DNA of 59,326 nt from Paenibacillus sabuli (GTDB taxonomy: Bacteria > Bacillota > Bacilli > Paenibacillales > Paenibacillaceae). The DNA lies in assembly GCF_014705605.1 (NCBI RefSeq), contig NZ_JACXIZ010000023.1, positions 1 through 59,326 on the forward strand, in the 5' to 3' direction. Made by a program: the position numbers and the translations under genes. Below, piece after piece: positions 1 to 9,018 of the stretch (position 1 is its first letter; every line of letters starts with the position of its first letter). The notes under the pieces are model-generated. The model had not been told where the DNA came from and made no database searches. It saw nothing but the letters and a program-made list of their open reading frames with translations.

Positions 1-3000
1 TCCGGCGGCGTGGGGCCGAGCGGCGTGGCGACCACTTCTTCGGAATTCGCCGTGTTCCCGTCGCGATTCATCAGGCTCACTTGAAAGGTGTACGCTGTGC
101 CGTTGTGCAACCCTTGCACCGTCGCCTCGTACGTAGCGCCCGTGACCGTGATTGCCGGAGCATCGCCATAGCTGCCGTGCGCAGTCTTCACATACACGCT
201 GTAGGCGACGGTATCCGGCGCGCCGTTCCAGGTCAACGTCACCTGCTCGTCTCCCGCCGATGCTGCGAGCCCGATCGGCAGGATATCGTCTGCATAATTC
301 CAGTTCCATTTCGCGACCAGCACGGTGTCCGCCGTGACGACATCACGGTCGAATTCCCACGCCCTCGCCAATTCCGGCGACGTGTACCAGCCGGCGAAGG
401 TATAATTCGCTTTTTGCGGCGCAGGTACGGGCAGGCCGGCCCGCTCGCCGCAAGGAACCGTCCGGTCCGGCACCGCCGTGCCTCCGCTGCTGTCGAAGGT
501 GACGCGGCAGAGGGGCAGCTTGAATTCACGAATGACCTGTTCGGAATTGCCATTGCTATAAGCCGCGTATGCCGTTCCTCGAACGACGCGCAGTTGCGGC
601 TCGTCAGCGCGCCCGCCCGCCGTCGTCCATTCGTCTCCCACGACCTCCCAGCCACCGTCATCCAATCGCGCCACAGCCGTCTTCTTGGTGTGATCGGGCT
701 GCTCATAGGCATACAGCAAGTACGGCCCCCCGTTATAGACTTCGACGGCCAATTGCTCCGGTGTCCCGTCCACCTCGACCGGGGCGAGCGCGTGCCAGCT
801 CCCCTCTGCGAACGACAGGGCCTGGATGGCGTGATCATTCGAAATATAGGCCAGATAAGGACGGCCTCCCTCGACGACAAGGTCGAAGCTCAGGCTTCCG
901 CCAACTGTACCCAGAGCGGCGCCGGGGCCGCCAACATCCACCCATTCCCCGGCCTCGTCCCACCGCTTGACGCGAATCGAATGATCCGCTTCAATCAGGG
1001 CGCCGTAGATCCGGTCGCCGTCCATCCGCATGATGGAGGCCACAGAAGCGCTATCGGCCAGCAAGCCCGCCGCTTCCTGCCAGGCTCCCGTCTCGTCGCC
1101 GACATACTTCAATACCTTGGACGTGAACCCCGCTGCGAAATCAAAATACCACGCGTACACGTAAGGCGTCCCATCCTCCACATGCAGATCGAAGCTGAGC
1201 AGCGTGCCGCTCATTACTTCCTGTCCGCCGACAGCCGTCCATGCCTCGTCTGCCGCATCATATTTCATGAGGGTCAAGATCCCCGGAAAACCGAGATCTC
1301 CGAAGAGCACATAGGGCGTGCCGCCGTCGACCTGCAGTTGTACCGGGAGGCCGCCCGTCTCGGCGAATCCGCGCGGGCCCACATCGGACCAGCCATCCCC
1401 TTCTATATATTGCCGGACTGAGATCCGACCGCCATGGACCTCCGCCGCGTAGAGCGCGCCGCTGCCCGCATCGATGGCAGAATTCGTTGCAGGCGATTGG
1501 CCGACGCCGAGCACATGCCATTGATTCATCGCCAATTGCGCCCGGTCGATTTGCCACTTCGCCTCAAGCACCATATCCTCTTCGATGGGAGTGGCACTCA
1601 GGTCAAACGACGCGCCGTTGGCCGCATTCGTCCATCCTGCCAGCGTGTAGCCGCTCCGTGCCTGAATGTCCGGCTGCTCGGCGGCAAAGCCGCATTTCAC
1701 GGCCTCTTCCACGGGCAATCGGTCATCCTTGAAATGAAAGGAAACGGAACACGAGGCAAAGGGCATCGCCGGAGCGGAGAGCGCCGAGGGCTCGCTCTTC
1801 TTGCCGGCCGCGTTAACCGCGACGACGGCAAACCGATACTCGCGAATGTTGTCCAGATCGGTGACGGTGATCGGGCTGCCACTCCCCGTGACCGTCGTCT
1901 CCCCCGGGTAGACCGTGAGCTCATAGTGGTCGATCGGGCTGCCTCCATCGTCCTCGGGGGCGTCAAATGTGACCGTTGCCTCTCCGTTACCCGGCTCCAC
2001 CTTGACGATGGCCGGCGCGTCCGGCTTGGTCACGGGGGTCTCGGACACCTCGGTAGCGTAGTCGCTCTCCGCTTCGTCGTTCACCGCTTTGACCGCGAAA
2101 TAATAGGCGACGCCATTGGTCAGTCCTTCCACCCTGCCGGCAGTGTCCGTTACGATGATTGGCTCAGTGTCGTAGCTCCCGGCTTCCGTCCCGACGTAGA
2201 GTGCATAGCGGGACGCCGCGTCGACCGAACCCCACTCGAGCTCCACATATCCGTCCTCGCTGCCGACGATCCGCATATTCCCGGGGGCGGGCAGCTTCCA
2301 TGACGCCCGCAGCGTCGTATCGGCTGCGAGCGGCTGCCGAAAGTCGTAGGGCGCCCCGCCCTCAAGAAGCCATTCACTGAATAGGTAATGCGTGCGCACC
2401 GGATCGGCCGGACGGGGGAGCGGCTCCCCGCACGGGAACGCCCGTGCCGTATCCGCCCGCTCGTCTGCGTATTGCAACGTCGCCTCGCACCACGTATAGG
2501 CGTACTGCTTCGTTTCAACTTCCTGGTGGCCATTATAGTAGACGAGGAGCGGATTCCCCTCATGAACCCGGATAGCGTAGCTGCCGGCGCGACCCGACTC
2601 GGGCCGAATCGGATCGCCGACCGGATACCAGGCGCCGTTGATGTATTTCTTGACGATCAAGGTGTAGTAGCTATCCGGGCCTGTGGAATAGACCAGATAC
2701 GGCGACCCGCTGTCGACATAGACGGAGAGGGCGTACGTATAGCGGTCGTCGGCTGCAGGCAGCCGTTCCCATGCCTCCGCACCCGTCCCTCTCCACACCT
2801 CGATGCCGGCGGAGGACGGGTAGGCGACATACGGGAGGCCGGCCTCCAGGGATAAGGACACCGAGCCGCCGGAGACCGCCGCGGGGAACGCCGACGTGTC
2901 CAGCACGTGCCAGCCGGCCGCTTCCTCCCACTTGACGAGGCGGACCTTGCGCCCTTCCGTATCGATATACGCGACGTACAGGCTGCCCTGATGCAGCTTC

Positions 3001-5234
3001 ATGGCCAGACTACCGGCGCGCGCGCCCTCCAGCAACGCCGGGGCGCCGACAGGCGCCCAGCCGGTCTCCTCGTCATAGACCTGGATGACCGGGAGTCCGC
3101 TCTCCAGATAAGCGACATAGGGCACGCCCCCATCTACGGCGAGGGCGCTCCCCGTTATGGCGCCCGTCGACCATCCTTCCGTGCCGACCGGCTGCCAGTT
3201 GCCTCCCTCCAGCTTCTTGACGGTCAGCTTGTCCCCTGCGCTCTGATCCGCATAGGCGATATACGGGGTGCCCTCATCTACGGCGAGGGAAGGAGCGTAC
3301 GCATTCAGCTCAGCGATCTTCCCCTCGCCGATGACCGTCCATCCCGTGCCCTCGACATATTTCCGGACACCGGCATCACCGCCGGGGCTATTGCGGTAGG
3401 CCACATACAAGTCGTTCCCGTCGGCGACGAGCTGCGGTTGGAAGCCGGCGAATCGGTTGCCCAGCGGCGCCCATTCGTCTGGACCTGGGGCGTATGTCGG
3501 TCTGGCGCTCACCGTACCGGACGGTTCGCTCTCCACGTTGTCGGCTGAAGCGGCGACGGCGAAATAATAGAGCTCGTCGTTGGTCAGCTTCGTGATCAGA
3601 TAATGGGTCTGGGTAGCGCTCACTGTGAGCTGGCCGATATAGCTGGCCGTCACATCGGCGTCGGTCCCGTAATAGATCGTATACGCCTCCGCTCCATCCA
3701 CCGCCGGCCAAGACAGATCGACGAATCGGTTGCCCGCCGCCTTGATCTGCACATCGCCCGGCGCGTCCGGCCTGATTGATTGAACGGCGGACGTCAAGGC
3801 GTACCCCTCCGCCCGGACGGTGATCGCATGCTTGCCCGGAGGCAGCAGCTCCGGCCGAATGATCGTCAAGCGGCCGGGCGCGATCGTATAATCAACATCT
3901 GGCGTCAGCGCCTCGCCATCGATTCGGACACTGCCGATGGCACTTCGCCAGGCGGGATCGTCCGCGAACGTGATGACCGCCGTGCTTCCCGCCGCCTTCG
4001 GCCCGGCCGCAGACAGGATCGGCGAAGGCAGGTACAGCGAAGCCTCGCGAATCTTTTTCACATTGGCATAGAACGTCCAATCCGGCTCCCAGAATTCCGC
4101 ATACAGCACATAGAGGTCGCCGTGATCGAATTGCAGCCCGTAATTGGTAAGCGTCTCTCCCGCACGGGTGGGCAGGATCGCGCTGCCCACCTGCATCCAG
4201 TGCTCGCCGTCGAATTTTTGGACGAGCAAGCGATGATTCGCGCCGTCGTCCTCATAATAGATGTCCGATTCGAAGTACGACAAATAGGGGACACCGTTCT
4301 CCACCACGAGACGAGGGCGAAACACGTCTTCGATCGGGTCGGCGGCGTTGGACCACTCGCCATCCTGAAACTTCATGATCACGACGTCAGCAAGCTGATT
4401 CTCGTACGTCACATATGGTATATTTTTGTAGACAACCATCGATAAATGATGCATATTCCGGATCTTTGGCAGCGTCCCGCTGTCCCCGCGCAATTCCGCC
4501 CATCCTGCGCCCGGGTTGCTTTCGTCGAATCTCCATACCTTCACGGTTCGGTTCGACGGACGGCCGTCCATCTCCACATACGCCAAATAAACGAAGTGGC
4601 CATCGGCTTGGAGGACGATGTCGCCTAATTCGCGGGATTCGCTTGCGACATAATCGCGGATCACGGAGGCACCCCCGGCTTCCTCCCAGTCGCCGGTTCC
4701 CTCCTCGTATTTCATGACCATGGGCAGATAACGATCGGCGCCGACTTGCTCCATATATGCGGCATACAGCGTATCACTGCCCGATGCGACCAGCGACATA
4801 TTCGCTGCTCTGTCGTCCGAGAATCCGGCAGATCCGACGGTCTCCCATTGGTCCGTCGTTTCGTTGTACCTTTTGACCAGGACGCGATTCCCCGATTGTT
4901 GATCGCTGAAGATCACATAGGGCTCCCCTTGGTCGACATACATCCTGGGGTTATATCCATTGTAGACGGAAATGTGTCCCCCGTTCTGCCCCACCGCCTC
5001 CCACTCCCCGCTTGCCGCATTGAATGTCTTCACGGCGATCTGGGCCTGCTCATTGCGATAGGCGACATACACCGCGCCTTCGTACGTGTATGCGGAGGCA
5101 TTTACAGAGATCTCGAATCGCTCGCCCAGTTGCTCCCAATCTGCAACCGGCTCCGCTCTCACAACGGAAATGGACATCCCGGCGACGACCAGCACGCCGA
5201 TGAGTAGACTTGTGACGAATGAACGCAAAGCCAA
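1..5234 (-). CDS. Giant secreted multi-domain surface protein, C-terminus outside window
   Basis: At least 1744 codons run to the window edge without a stop; the frame agrees at 5234, 3809 and 509. The start is a TTG at 5234, preceded by GGGAGGG and followed by a signal peptide (ALRSFVTSLLIGVLVVAGM, then VRA-EP). The mature part alternates beta-propeller-like repeats of about 60 residues ending in (P/L)YVAY with other modules. These are a DUF1533-like unit (residues ~405-475), fibronectin type III domains (~485-580, ~980-1068, ~1068-1158 and ~1663 to the edge), and three Listeria-Bacteroides (InlB B-type) repeats starting at Cys residues near 916, 1173 and 1575 and ending in a W-containing strand. 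It is probably exported and wall- or matrix-associated. A cell-surface anchor such as SLH domains would be expected beyond the edge but is not visible. Substrate or partner unknown. The plus-strand open frames opposite it are shadows. Confidence 0.85.
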   Translation of the reverse strand, partial: MALRSFVTSLLIGVLVVAGMSISVVRAEPVADWEQLGERFEISVNASAYTYEGAVYVAYRNEQAQIAVKTFNAASGEWEAVGQNGGHISVYNGYNPRMYVDQGEPYVIFSDQQSGNRVLVKRYNETTDQWETVGSAGFSDDRAANMSLVASGSDTLYAAYMEQVGADRYLPMVMKYEEGTGDWEEAGGASVIRDYVASESRELGDIVLQADGHFVYLAYVEMDGRPSNRTVKVWRFDESNPGAGWAELRGDSGTLPKIRNMHHLSMVVYKNIPYVTYENQLADVVIMKFQDGEWSNAADPIEDVFRPRLVVENGVPYLSYFESDIYYEDDGANHRLLVQKFDGEHWMQVGSAILPTRAGETLTNYGLQFDHGDLYVLYAEFWEPDWTFYANVKKIREASLYLPSPILSAAGPKAAGSTAVITFADDPAWRSAIGSVRIDGEALTPDVDYTIAPGRLTIIRPELLPPGKHAITVRAEGYALTSAVQSIRPDAPGDVQIKAAGNRFVDLSWPAVDGAEAYTIYYGTDADVTASYIGQLTVSATQTHYLITKLTNDELYYFAVAASADNVESEPSGTVSARPTYAPGPDEWAPLGNRFAGFQPQLVADGNDLYVAYRNSPGGDAGVRKYVEGTGWTVIGEGKIAELNAYAPSLAVDEGTPYIAYADQSAGDKLTVKKLEGGNWQPVGTEGWSTGAITGSALAVDGGVPYVAYLESGLPVIQVYDEETGWAPVGAPALLEGARAGSLAMKLHQGSLYVAYIDTEGRKVRLVKWEEAAGWHVLDTSAFPAAVSGGSVSLSLEAGLPYVAYPSSAGIEVWRGTGAEAWERLPAADDRYTYALSVYVDSGSPYLVYSTGPDSYYTLIVKKYINGAWYPVGDPIRPESGRAGSYAIRVHEGNPLLVYYNGHQEVETKQYAYTWCEATLQYADERADTARAFPCGEPLPRPADPVRTHYLFSEWLLEGGAPYDFRQPLAADTTLRASWKLPAPGNMRIVGSEDGYVELEWGSVDAASRYALYVGTEAGSYDTEPIIVTDTAGRVEGLTNGVAYYFAVKAVNDEAESDYATEVSETPVTKPDAPAIVKVEPGNGEATVTFDAPEDDGGSPIDHYELTVYPGETTVTGSGSPITVTDLDNIREYRFAVVAVNAAGKKSEPSALSAPAMPFASCSVSFHFKDDRLPVEEAVKCGFAAEQPDIQARSGYTLAGWTNAANGASFDLSATPIEEDMVLEAKWQIDRAQLAMNQWHVLGVGQSPATNSAIDAGSGALYAAEVHGGRISVRQYIEGDGWSDVGPRGFAETGGLPVQLQVDGGTPYVLFGDLGFPGILTLMKYDAADEAWTAVGGQEVMSGTLLSFDLHVEDGTPYVYAWYFDFAAGFTSKVLKYVGDETGAWQEAAGLLADSASVASIMRMDGDRIYGALIEADHSIRVKRWDEAGEWVDVGGPGAALGTVGGSLSFDLVVEGGRPYLAYISNDHAIQALSFAEGSWHALAPVEVDGTPEQLAVEVYNGGPYLLYAYEQPDHTKKTAVARLDDGGWEVVGDEWTTAGGRADEPQLRVVRGTAYAAYSNGNSEQVIREFKLPLCRVTFDSSGGTAVPDRTVPCGERAGLPVPAPQKANYTFAGWYTSPELARAWEFDRDVVTADTVLVAKWNWNYADDILPIGLAASAGDEQVTLTWNGAPDTVAYSVYVKTAHGSYGDAPAITVTGATYEATVQGLHNGTAYTFQVSLMNRDGNTANSEEVVATPLGPTPP

Positions 5235-5498
5235 TTCCCTCCCCTACGTACCCGAATCTCTTACTGTAACCCATTCATCCAGGCTTTGTACGATTATAAG
5301 CTCCCGCACTGAAAAATGACTGAACAACCGTGCGGAGGCTTTGGAGGGACGATTCCATCGATCGGTTGGAGTTGCCGTGATTCATCGGCGGCGGCGCCTT
5401 TCGGAGATGGCAGAGTAAGCGGGCGAGTGCAGGAAGAGAGGTGCGGCCCGTTGCGGGGCGGCCCCGGCCGGGTACAGGGCGGCGCTACGCCGAGTGGC

Positions 5499-5585
5499 GG
5501 CACGCTGGTGGTGGCGGCTGGTTGGCGGCACGCTGGTGGTGGCACGCTGGTGGTGGCACGCTGGTGGGTGGCACGCTGGTGGTGG
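5499..5585. repeat. Short tandem repeat, unit about 14-15 bp
   Basis: Five copies of GGCACGCTGGTGG(T) start at about 5499, 5527, 5541, 5555 and 5570. It lies in the gene-free stretch between the giant surface protein and the TetR gene. It is too short and spacer-free to be a CRISPR array; it looks like a slippage-prone microsatellite-like block. Confidence 0.8.
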
Positions 5586-5588
5586 CTC

Positions 5589-5722
5589 TAATGGACACCA
5601 GCGACGCTTAGCGGCCATTTCCGCCGCCTACACGTCTCATCATCCCCGCTAAGCGTCGCTGGTGACCGTTACACGTAGAAGGGAGCCAAAAAACGGCGCT
5701 AAGCGTCTCCCTTGTCCATTAC
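5589..5722. repeat. Intergenic repeat family, one inverted and two direct copies
   Basis: A unit of about 25 bp (CGCTAAGCGTC, a variable core, then GTCC-ATTA) occurs inverted at 5589-5614 and direct at 5647-5672 and 5697-5722. The first two copies contain a perfect 19-bp inverted pair, 5596-5614 against 5646-5664. The same design, with related sequence, recurs upstream of walR at 59067-59195. The remaining gene-free sequence from 5235 to 5895 shows no coding potential, apart from a short repeated GGCGGCGCCTTT motif near 5392 and 5820. Confidence 0.75.
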
Positions 5723-5852
5723 AGCTGACTTTCGCCCACATCGTGGCGCTAACGGGGGCAGGCCGTACGGATCAGCGCTTACTGGTGAAGCAAGCATAGT
5801 TGCAGCTCCCGTGATCCAGCGGCGGCGCCTTTAAGTAGCCGTCAGAGCGCCA

Positions 5853-5887
5853 AGAAAGGCCCTCCCGCATGTGGGAAAGGCCTTTCT
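5853..5887 (-). terminator. Terminator-like hairpin after the TetR gene
   Basis: The outer stem AGAAAGGCC (5853-5861) pairs with GGCCTTTCT (5879-5887), with an inner TCCCGCATGTGGGA hairpin. It lies directly downstream of the minus-strand TetR gene. Confidence 0.6.
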
Positions 5888-5895
5888 ATGTTCGA

Positions 5896-6444
5896 CTACG
5901 CCTCGACTCCCGCTTCGATCAGCTTCCAGACGGCTTCGAATTCCGCTTGGAAGTCCATGCGCAGCCAATTATCCGCATAAGCCGGCGCAGAAAAATAAGA
6001 GAACGCCATCAAGATGGCGACCAGGCGCCCGCCGTCCGCGATGCCGCTGGCCGCCTTCAAGCTGGCCACCAAATCGTTGATGTGCCGTGCCAGTACGGCC
6101 GGATTTCGATCGATATAGGCGGTGTATAGTTTAAACATTTCAGGCTCGCGCACATAAGCGTCATATTTCGATTGACTTAGCACCCACAACCAGTCGTGCA
6201 CAATGTCCTTTTTGGACGTATAGTGCATCGTGTCGAATGGGAAAAGCCGCGCCAGTTCGTGATCCAGCCAGGACAAGGCCAGCTCGGTCCACAGCTCTTC
6301 CTTGCCCGAAAAATATTTGTATATCGCTGCATGCGTCGTCCCCAACTTAGCGCCGACTTTTGACAGATTGACCTTCTCCATCCCTTGCTCCACAACCATA
6401 CGATGCGCGGTTTCCATAATGCGCGCTCTGCTTAATGTTTTCAT
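5896..6444 (-). CDS. TetR/AcrR family transcriptional regulator
   Basis: One-domain dimeric repressor. The N-terminal helix-turn-helix is clear (RARIMETAHRMVVEQG, then LGTTHAAIYKYFSGKEELW), followed by a divergent helical ligand-binding region. The start at 6444 (MKTLSRARIM) is preferred over the upstream in-frame ATG at 6465. A good minus-strand promoter (TTGTAA at 6479-6474, 17-bp spacer, TATAAT at 6456-6451) would place the transcript start close to 6444, implying a very short or leaderless message. If another promoter is used, the 6465 start adds seven residues. The gene is divergent from an SDR oxidoreductase, and GTTACAA/TTGTAAC inverted repeats lie between them. By the usual logic of such pairs it probably represses both itself and the SDR gene. 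Ligand unknown. Confidence 0.9.
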   Translation of the reverse strand: MKTLSRARIMETAHRMVVEQGMEKVNLSKVGAKLGTTHAAIYKYFSGKEELWTELALSWLDHELARLFPFDTMHYTSKKDIVHDWLWVLSQSKYDAYVREPEMFKLYTAYIDRNPAVLARHINDLVASLKAASGIADGGRLVAILMAFSYFSAPAYADNWLRMDFQAEFEAVWKLIEAGVEA

Positions 6445-6450
6445 GGTTTT

Positions 6451-6532
6451 ATTATAGCGATTCATGCATTGGGTTACAACTATTGACTTTTGTAACTCGC
6501 CAATGTATGCTTAAGCCGTTCTCAAGTTACAA
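6451..6532. promoter_or_regulatory. Divergent promoters with TetR operators
   Basis: Minus promoter: TTGTAA (6479-6474), 17 bp, TATAAT (6456-6451). Plus promoter: TTGACT (6483-6488), 17 bp, TATGCT (6506-6511). The palindrome GTTACAA (6473-6479) / TTGTAAC (6490-6496) overlaps both -35 boxes, and a third GTTACAA lies at 6526-6532. This layout lets one bound repressor block both directions. Confidence 0.7.
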
Positions 6533-6571
6533 TTTCTAAAAAACGTAACCCCCATAAGGAGCGTGGATGTA

Positions 6572-7327
6572 ATGAACCTTTCCAATCGCACCGTCGTCGT
6601 GACCGGCGGCACTTCCGGGATTGGCCTTGCTTTTGCCTTAAAGCTGCTGGAGCTCGGCAATCAAGTCATCGTCATCGGACGGAGCCAAGCCACCCTCAAT
6701 CAGATTACAACGAAGCATAAAGGGCTGATCGGGCTGCAAGGCGACGTCTCCGATGTGCGCGCCGTGCGCGAAATGGCCGCCTTCCTCCGTGAACGTTACC
6801 CGGAGGTGTCGATCCTGTTCAACTCCGCCGGCATTATGCGCGCATTCAACTGGATGGACGATAACCTCGATATGGAGCAGGCTACCGAAGAGGTCGCCAC
6901 GAACCTAAACGGCACGATCTGGATGACGAAAGCGCTGCTCCCGCAATTGGCCCGGCAAAGCGAAGCCATGATCGTAACCGTGAGCTCCGGTCTTTCCTAC
7001 GTCACGTCACCCATTCACCCGGTGTACTCGGCGACCAAGGCAGGCGTGCATATGTATACCGATGCGCTGCGCATCCAGCTCAAGAAAGCGGGGACCAACA
7101 TTCACGTCATGGAGCTCGTCCCGCCGCTCGTTGCGGAAACCAATCTTCAATCGGACGCCCAAAGCGGCGGCGGCATTCCAAATATGAGCCTGGTTACGCT
7201 TGTCAAGCATGGGATCCAAGGCATGGCGCGCAACAAAAAACGGGTCGTGCCGGGCATGTCCAAATTTTTGCGAGTGGCAGGAAAATACTTCCCGGATGCC
7301 CTCTCGAATGCGATGGCGCGGGGCTGA
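6572..7327 (+). CDS. SDR family oxidoreductase (DltE/YpfD-like)
   Basis: Classical short-chain dehydrogenase/reductase of about 251 residues. It has the Rossmann nucleotide motif TGGTSGIG near the N-terminus, NSAG in the middle, and the catalytic Ser plus YSATK (Tyr and Lys) in the second half. It should use NAD(P)H; the substrate cannot be read from the sequence. The start is the ATG at 6572, nine to ten bases after AAGGAG (6556-6561). The upstream GTG at 6563 is only one base from that ribosome site. It is transcribed from the divergent promoter shared with the TetR gene, so it is the likely target of that repressor. Confidence 0.9.
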   Translation: MNLSNRTVVVTGGTSGIGLAFALKLLELGNQVIVIGRSQATLNQITTKHKGLIGLQGDVSDVRAVREMAAFLRERYPEVSILFNSAGIMRAFNWMDDNLDMEQATEEVATNLNGTIWMTKALLPQLARQSEAMIVTVSSGLSYVTSPIHPVYSATKAGVHMYTDALRIQLKKAGTNIHVMELVPPLVAETNLQSDAQSGGGIPNMSLVTLVKHGIQGMARNKKRVVPGMSKFLRVAGKYFPDALSNAMARG

Positions 7328-7388
7328 AGGGCGCGTGATGAGGCTCATGCGCTCGGCATGGAGACGGTTATCGAAGGAAGCAATGGAA

Positions 7389-7411
7389 GCGCATGGGCTG
7401 AGCCCATGCGC
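7389..7411 (+). terminator. Perfect hairpin between convergent genes
   Basis: GCGCATGGGCT (7389-7399) and AGCCCATGCGC (7401-7411) form an 11-bp inverted repeat around a single base. It lies between the ends of the SDR gene and the convergent oxidoreductase. There is no T-run, so termination is only inferred. Confidence 0.45.
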
Positions 7412-7444
7412 AAGCAGGCAGCACGCGCGGGAGGTCATGGAAGA

Positions 7445-8464
7445 TCATGCATGTGGCGGCATGGATACGACTACCTTTCCTTTCGCTCGCCCGCCTTCGA
7501 GATAGTCCAGGGCCTGCGGGGCTTCCGCAAACGTAAACACCCGATCAATCACAGGAACGATACGCCCTTTTTCGATGAGCGCCTTGATCGCCTGCAGTTG
7601 CGCCCCGTCGGGCCTCATAAACAAGAAATGGTAGCGCGTCCGCGTCTTTTTCTCAAGTGCGGTCAGCCGACGGCTGACCAGCGATAAGAGAAAGGTCTTC
7701 GACGGTCCCAAGCCCGCTTCCTTTCCGAAGCGGGCATTTGGCGTGCCGGAGACCGACACGATCTGGCCGCCCGGCTTCAATATCTGAAAGGATTTTCCCA
7801 ACACTTCCCCGCCTAACGTGTCCAACACGGCATCATATCCCTCTAGCTGCTCCGCAAAATCCTCTTCTCTATAGTTGATGATGCGATCCGCTCCCAATGC
7901 GTTCACCAGATCGTAGCCCTTTTCGCTGGCTGTAGTCGCGACATAAGCCCCCATCGTTTTGGCCAGCTGAATCGCAAACGTGCCTACGCCTCCGGAACCC
8001 GCATGAATGAGAATCTTTTGGTCTTTTTGCAGGTGAACAATATCATGGAAGGCTTGATAAACGGTCAACCCGACCAGGGGGATCGATGCAGCCTCATCAA
8101 AGCTAAGATTCGTCGGCTTTAGCGCAAGGTCATCCGAATGAACCGCGATATATTCCGCCAACGTTCCGATTCTGTTTTTTCGCGGTCTTCCGTACACCTC
8201 ATCTCCAGGCTTGAATAGATCGACCTTGGCTCCCACCTTGACCACAACGCCGGAAAAATCATTCCCCAAAATTAAGGGCATCCGATACTTTAACAGCAGC
8301 TTTAATTTCCCCTCCTTTATTTTATAATCGATGGGATTCAGACTTGCAGCGCGAATGTCCACCAATACCTCGTGTTCACCGGGGACTGGCATCGGACGCT
8401 CGTTTAACACCAAGGGGACATGTTTTCCATATTTCTCAATGACCATCGCTTTCATCGGGGGCAC
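7445..8464 (-). CDS. NADP-dependent medium-chain oxidoreductase (quinone reductase/zinc-alcohol-dehydrogenase fold)
   Basis: A 339-residue MDR-family enzyme. The N-terminal GroES-like catalytic domain (MKAMVIEKYGKHVPL, GNDFSGVVVKVG, PGDEVYGR) is followed by a Rossmann domain with IHAGSGGVGTFAIQLAK and a C-terminal GGRAKGKVVVS. The structural and catalytic zinc ligands of true alcohol dehydrogenases are not evident, which favours a zinc-free quinone/enone reductase. An ArsR-type regulator is encoded immediately upstream, in the same direction. A TTCGTTTAATC motif in its leader also occurs before the regulator, suggesting joint control. Physiological substrate unknown; detoxification of electrophiles is the usual role of such pairs. 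Confidence 0.88.
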   Translation of the reverse strand: MPPMKAMVIEKYGKHVPLVLNERPMPVPGEHEVLVDIRAASLNPIDYKIKEGKLKLLLKYRMPLILGNDFSGVVVKVGAKVDLFKPGDEVYGRPRKNRIGTLAEYIAVHSDDLALKPTNLSFDEAASIPLVGLTVYQAFHDIVHLQKDQKILIHAGSGGVGTFAIQLAKTMGAYVATTASEKGYDLVNALGADRIINYREEDFAEQLEGYDAVLDTLGGEVLGKSFQILKPGGQIVSVSGTPNARFGKEAGLGPSKTFLLSLVSRRLTALEKKTRTRYHFLFMRPDGAQLQAIKALIEKGRIVPVIDRVFTFAEAPQALDYLEGGRAKGKVVVSMPPHA

Positions 8465-8485
8465 CTCATTTTGATTATTTGTTTA

Positions 8486-8496
8486 TTCGTTTAATC
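8486..8496. promoter_or_regulatory. Putative ArsR operator upstream of oxidoreductase
   Basis: TTCGTTTAATC, 22 bp upstream of the oxidoreductase start, is shared with 8892-8902 in front of the regulator itself. Confidence 0.5.
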
Positions 8497-8545
8497 TTAT
8501 GAACCAATTATTCAAAAAAAGAAAGTTTAAGTTGGCTATTGATGA

Positions 8546-8866
8546 TCAGGATTGGCTGCACTGTGCTTCAATCGTTGCAATCAACCCCTTTAGTTCGTCC
8601 AGCGGTTTTCGGATCGTCAGCATATAATAATTCTCGACATTCTTTTTGGTATACGCCACAAAGCCTGCCTGTCTTAACACTTTCAAATGATGCGAGACCG
8701 CAGGTCTGGACAATTGGATATGCTCGGCGATCGTATTCACATTAAGTCCCGCCTTATGCTGGGCAAGCAACAGAATAATGGCATGACGGTTTTCGTCCTT
8801 CAATGCATCCAATAACGGAACATACTTCTTGAATTGTTGGTCCATTTGCTCATATTCTTGGCTCAT
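8546..8866 (-). CDS. ArsR-type winged-helix transcriptional regulator
   Basis: About 106 residues. A winged helix-turn-helix fills the middle (NTIAEHIQLSRPAVSHHLKVL, wing VAYTKKNVENYYML). No CxC metal-binding pair is seen, so this is a non-metal ArsR-like repressor. The start at 8866 (MSQEYEQMD) has GGAG nine bases upstream; the alternative ATG at 8881 adds five residues but contains that ribosome site. It lies upstream of, and in the same direction as, the quinone-type oxidoreductase, and the shared TTCGTTTAATC motifs suggest it controls both genes. Confidence 0.88.
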   Translation of the reverse strand: MSQEYEQMDQQFKKYVPLLDALKDENRHAIILLLAQHKAGLNVNTIAEHIQLSRPAVSHHLKVLRQAGFVAYTKKNVENYYMLTIRKPLDELKGLIATIEAQCSQS

Positions 8867-8891
8867 ATCTATAATCTCCATCTTTCGTTTG

Positions 8892-8902
8892 TTCGTTTAA
8901 TC
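8892..8902. promoter_or_regulatory. Putative ArsR operator in its own promoter
   Basis: TTCGTTTAATC repeats the motif at 8486-8496, followed by the half-palindrome ATTTAAAC. It lies about 25 bp upstream of the regulator start. Confidence 0.5.
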
Positions 8903-9018
8903 ATTTAAACATATGGATGGGCTGGGTGTCAATGCGGGCGAGGGCGCAAGAAGCCTGCGCTCCCGCCGTTACAAAACGCGATTGTTCGTTTAGATGGGCT
9001 CAAACTTGGCCCAAAAGC

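Noticed and set aside
81-4445. Long plus-strand open frames, the longest 446 residues, opposite the giant surface protein
   Set aside because: They are Arg-rich antisense shadows with no ribosome sites or motifs; the minus frame has signal peptide, FN3 and InlB-type repeats.
5499-5585. Possible CRISPR array in the tandem repeat
   Set aside because: Units are 14-15 bp with no spacers.
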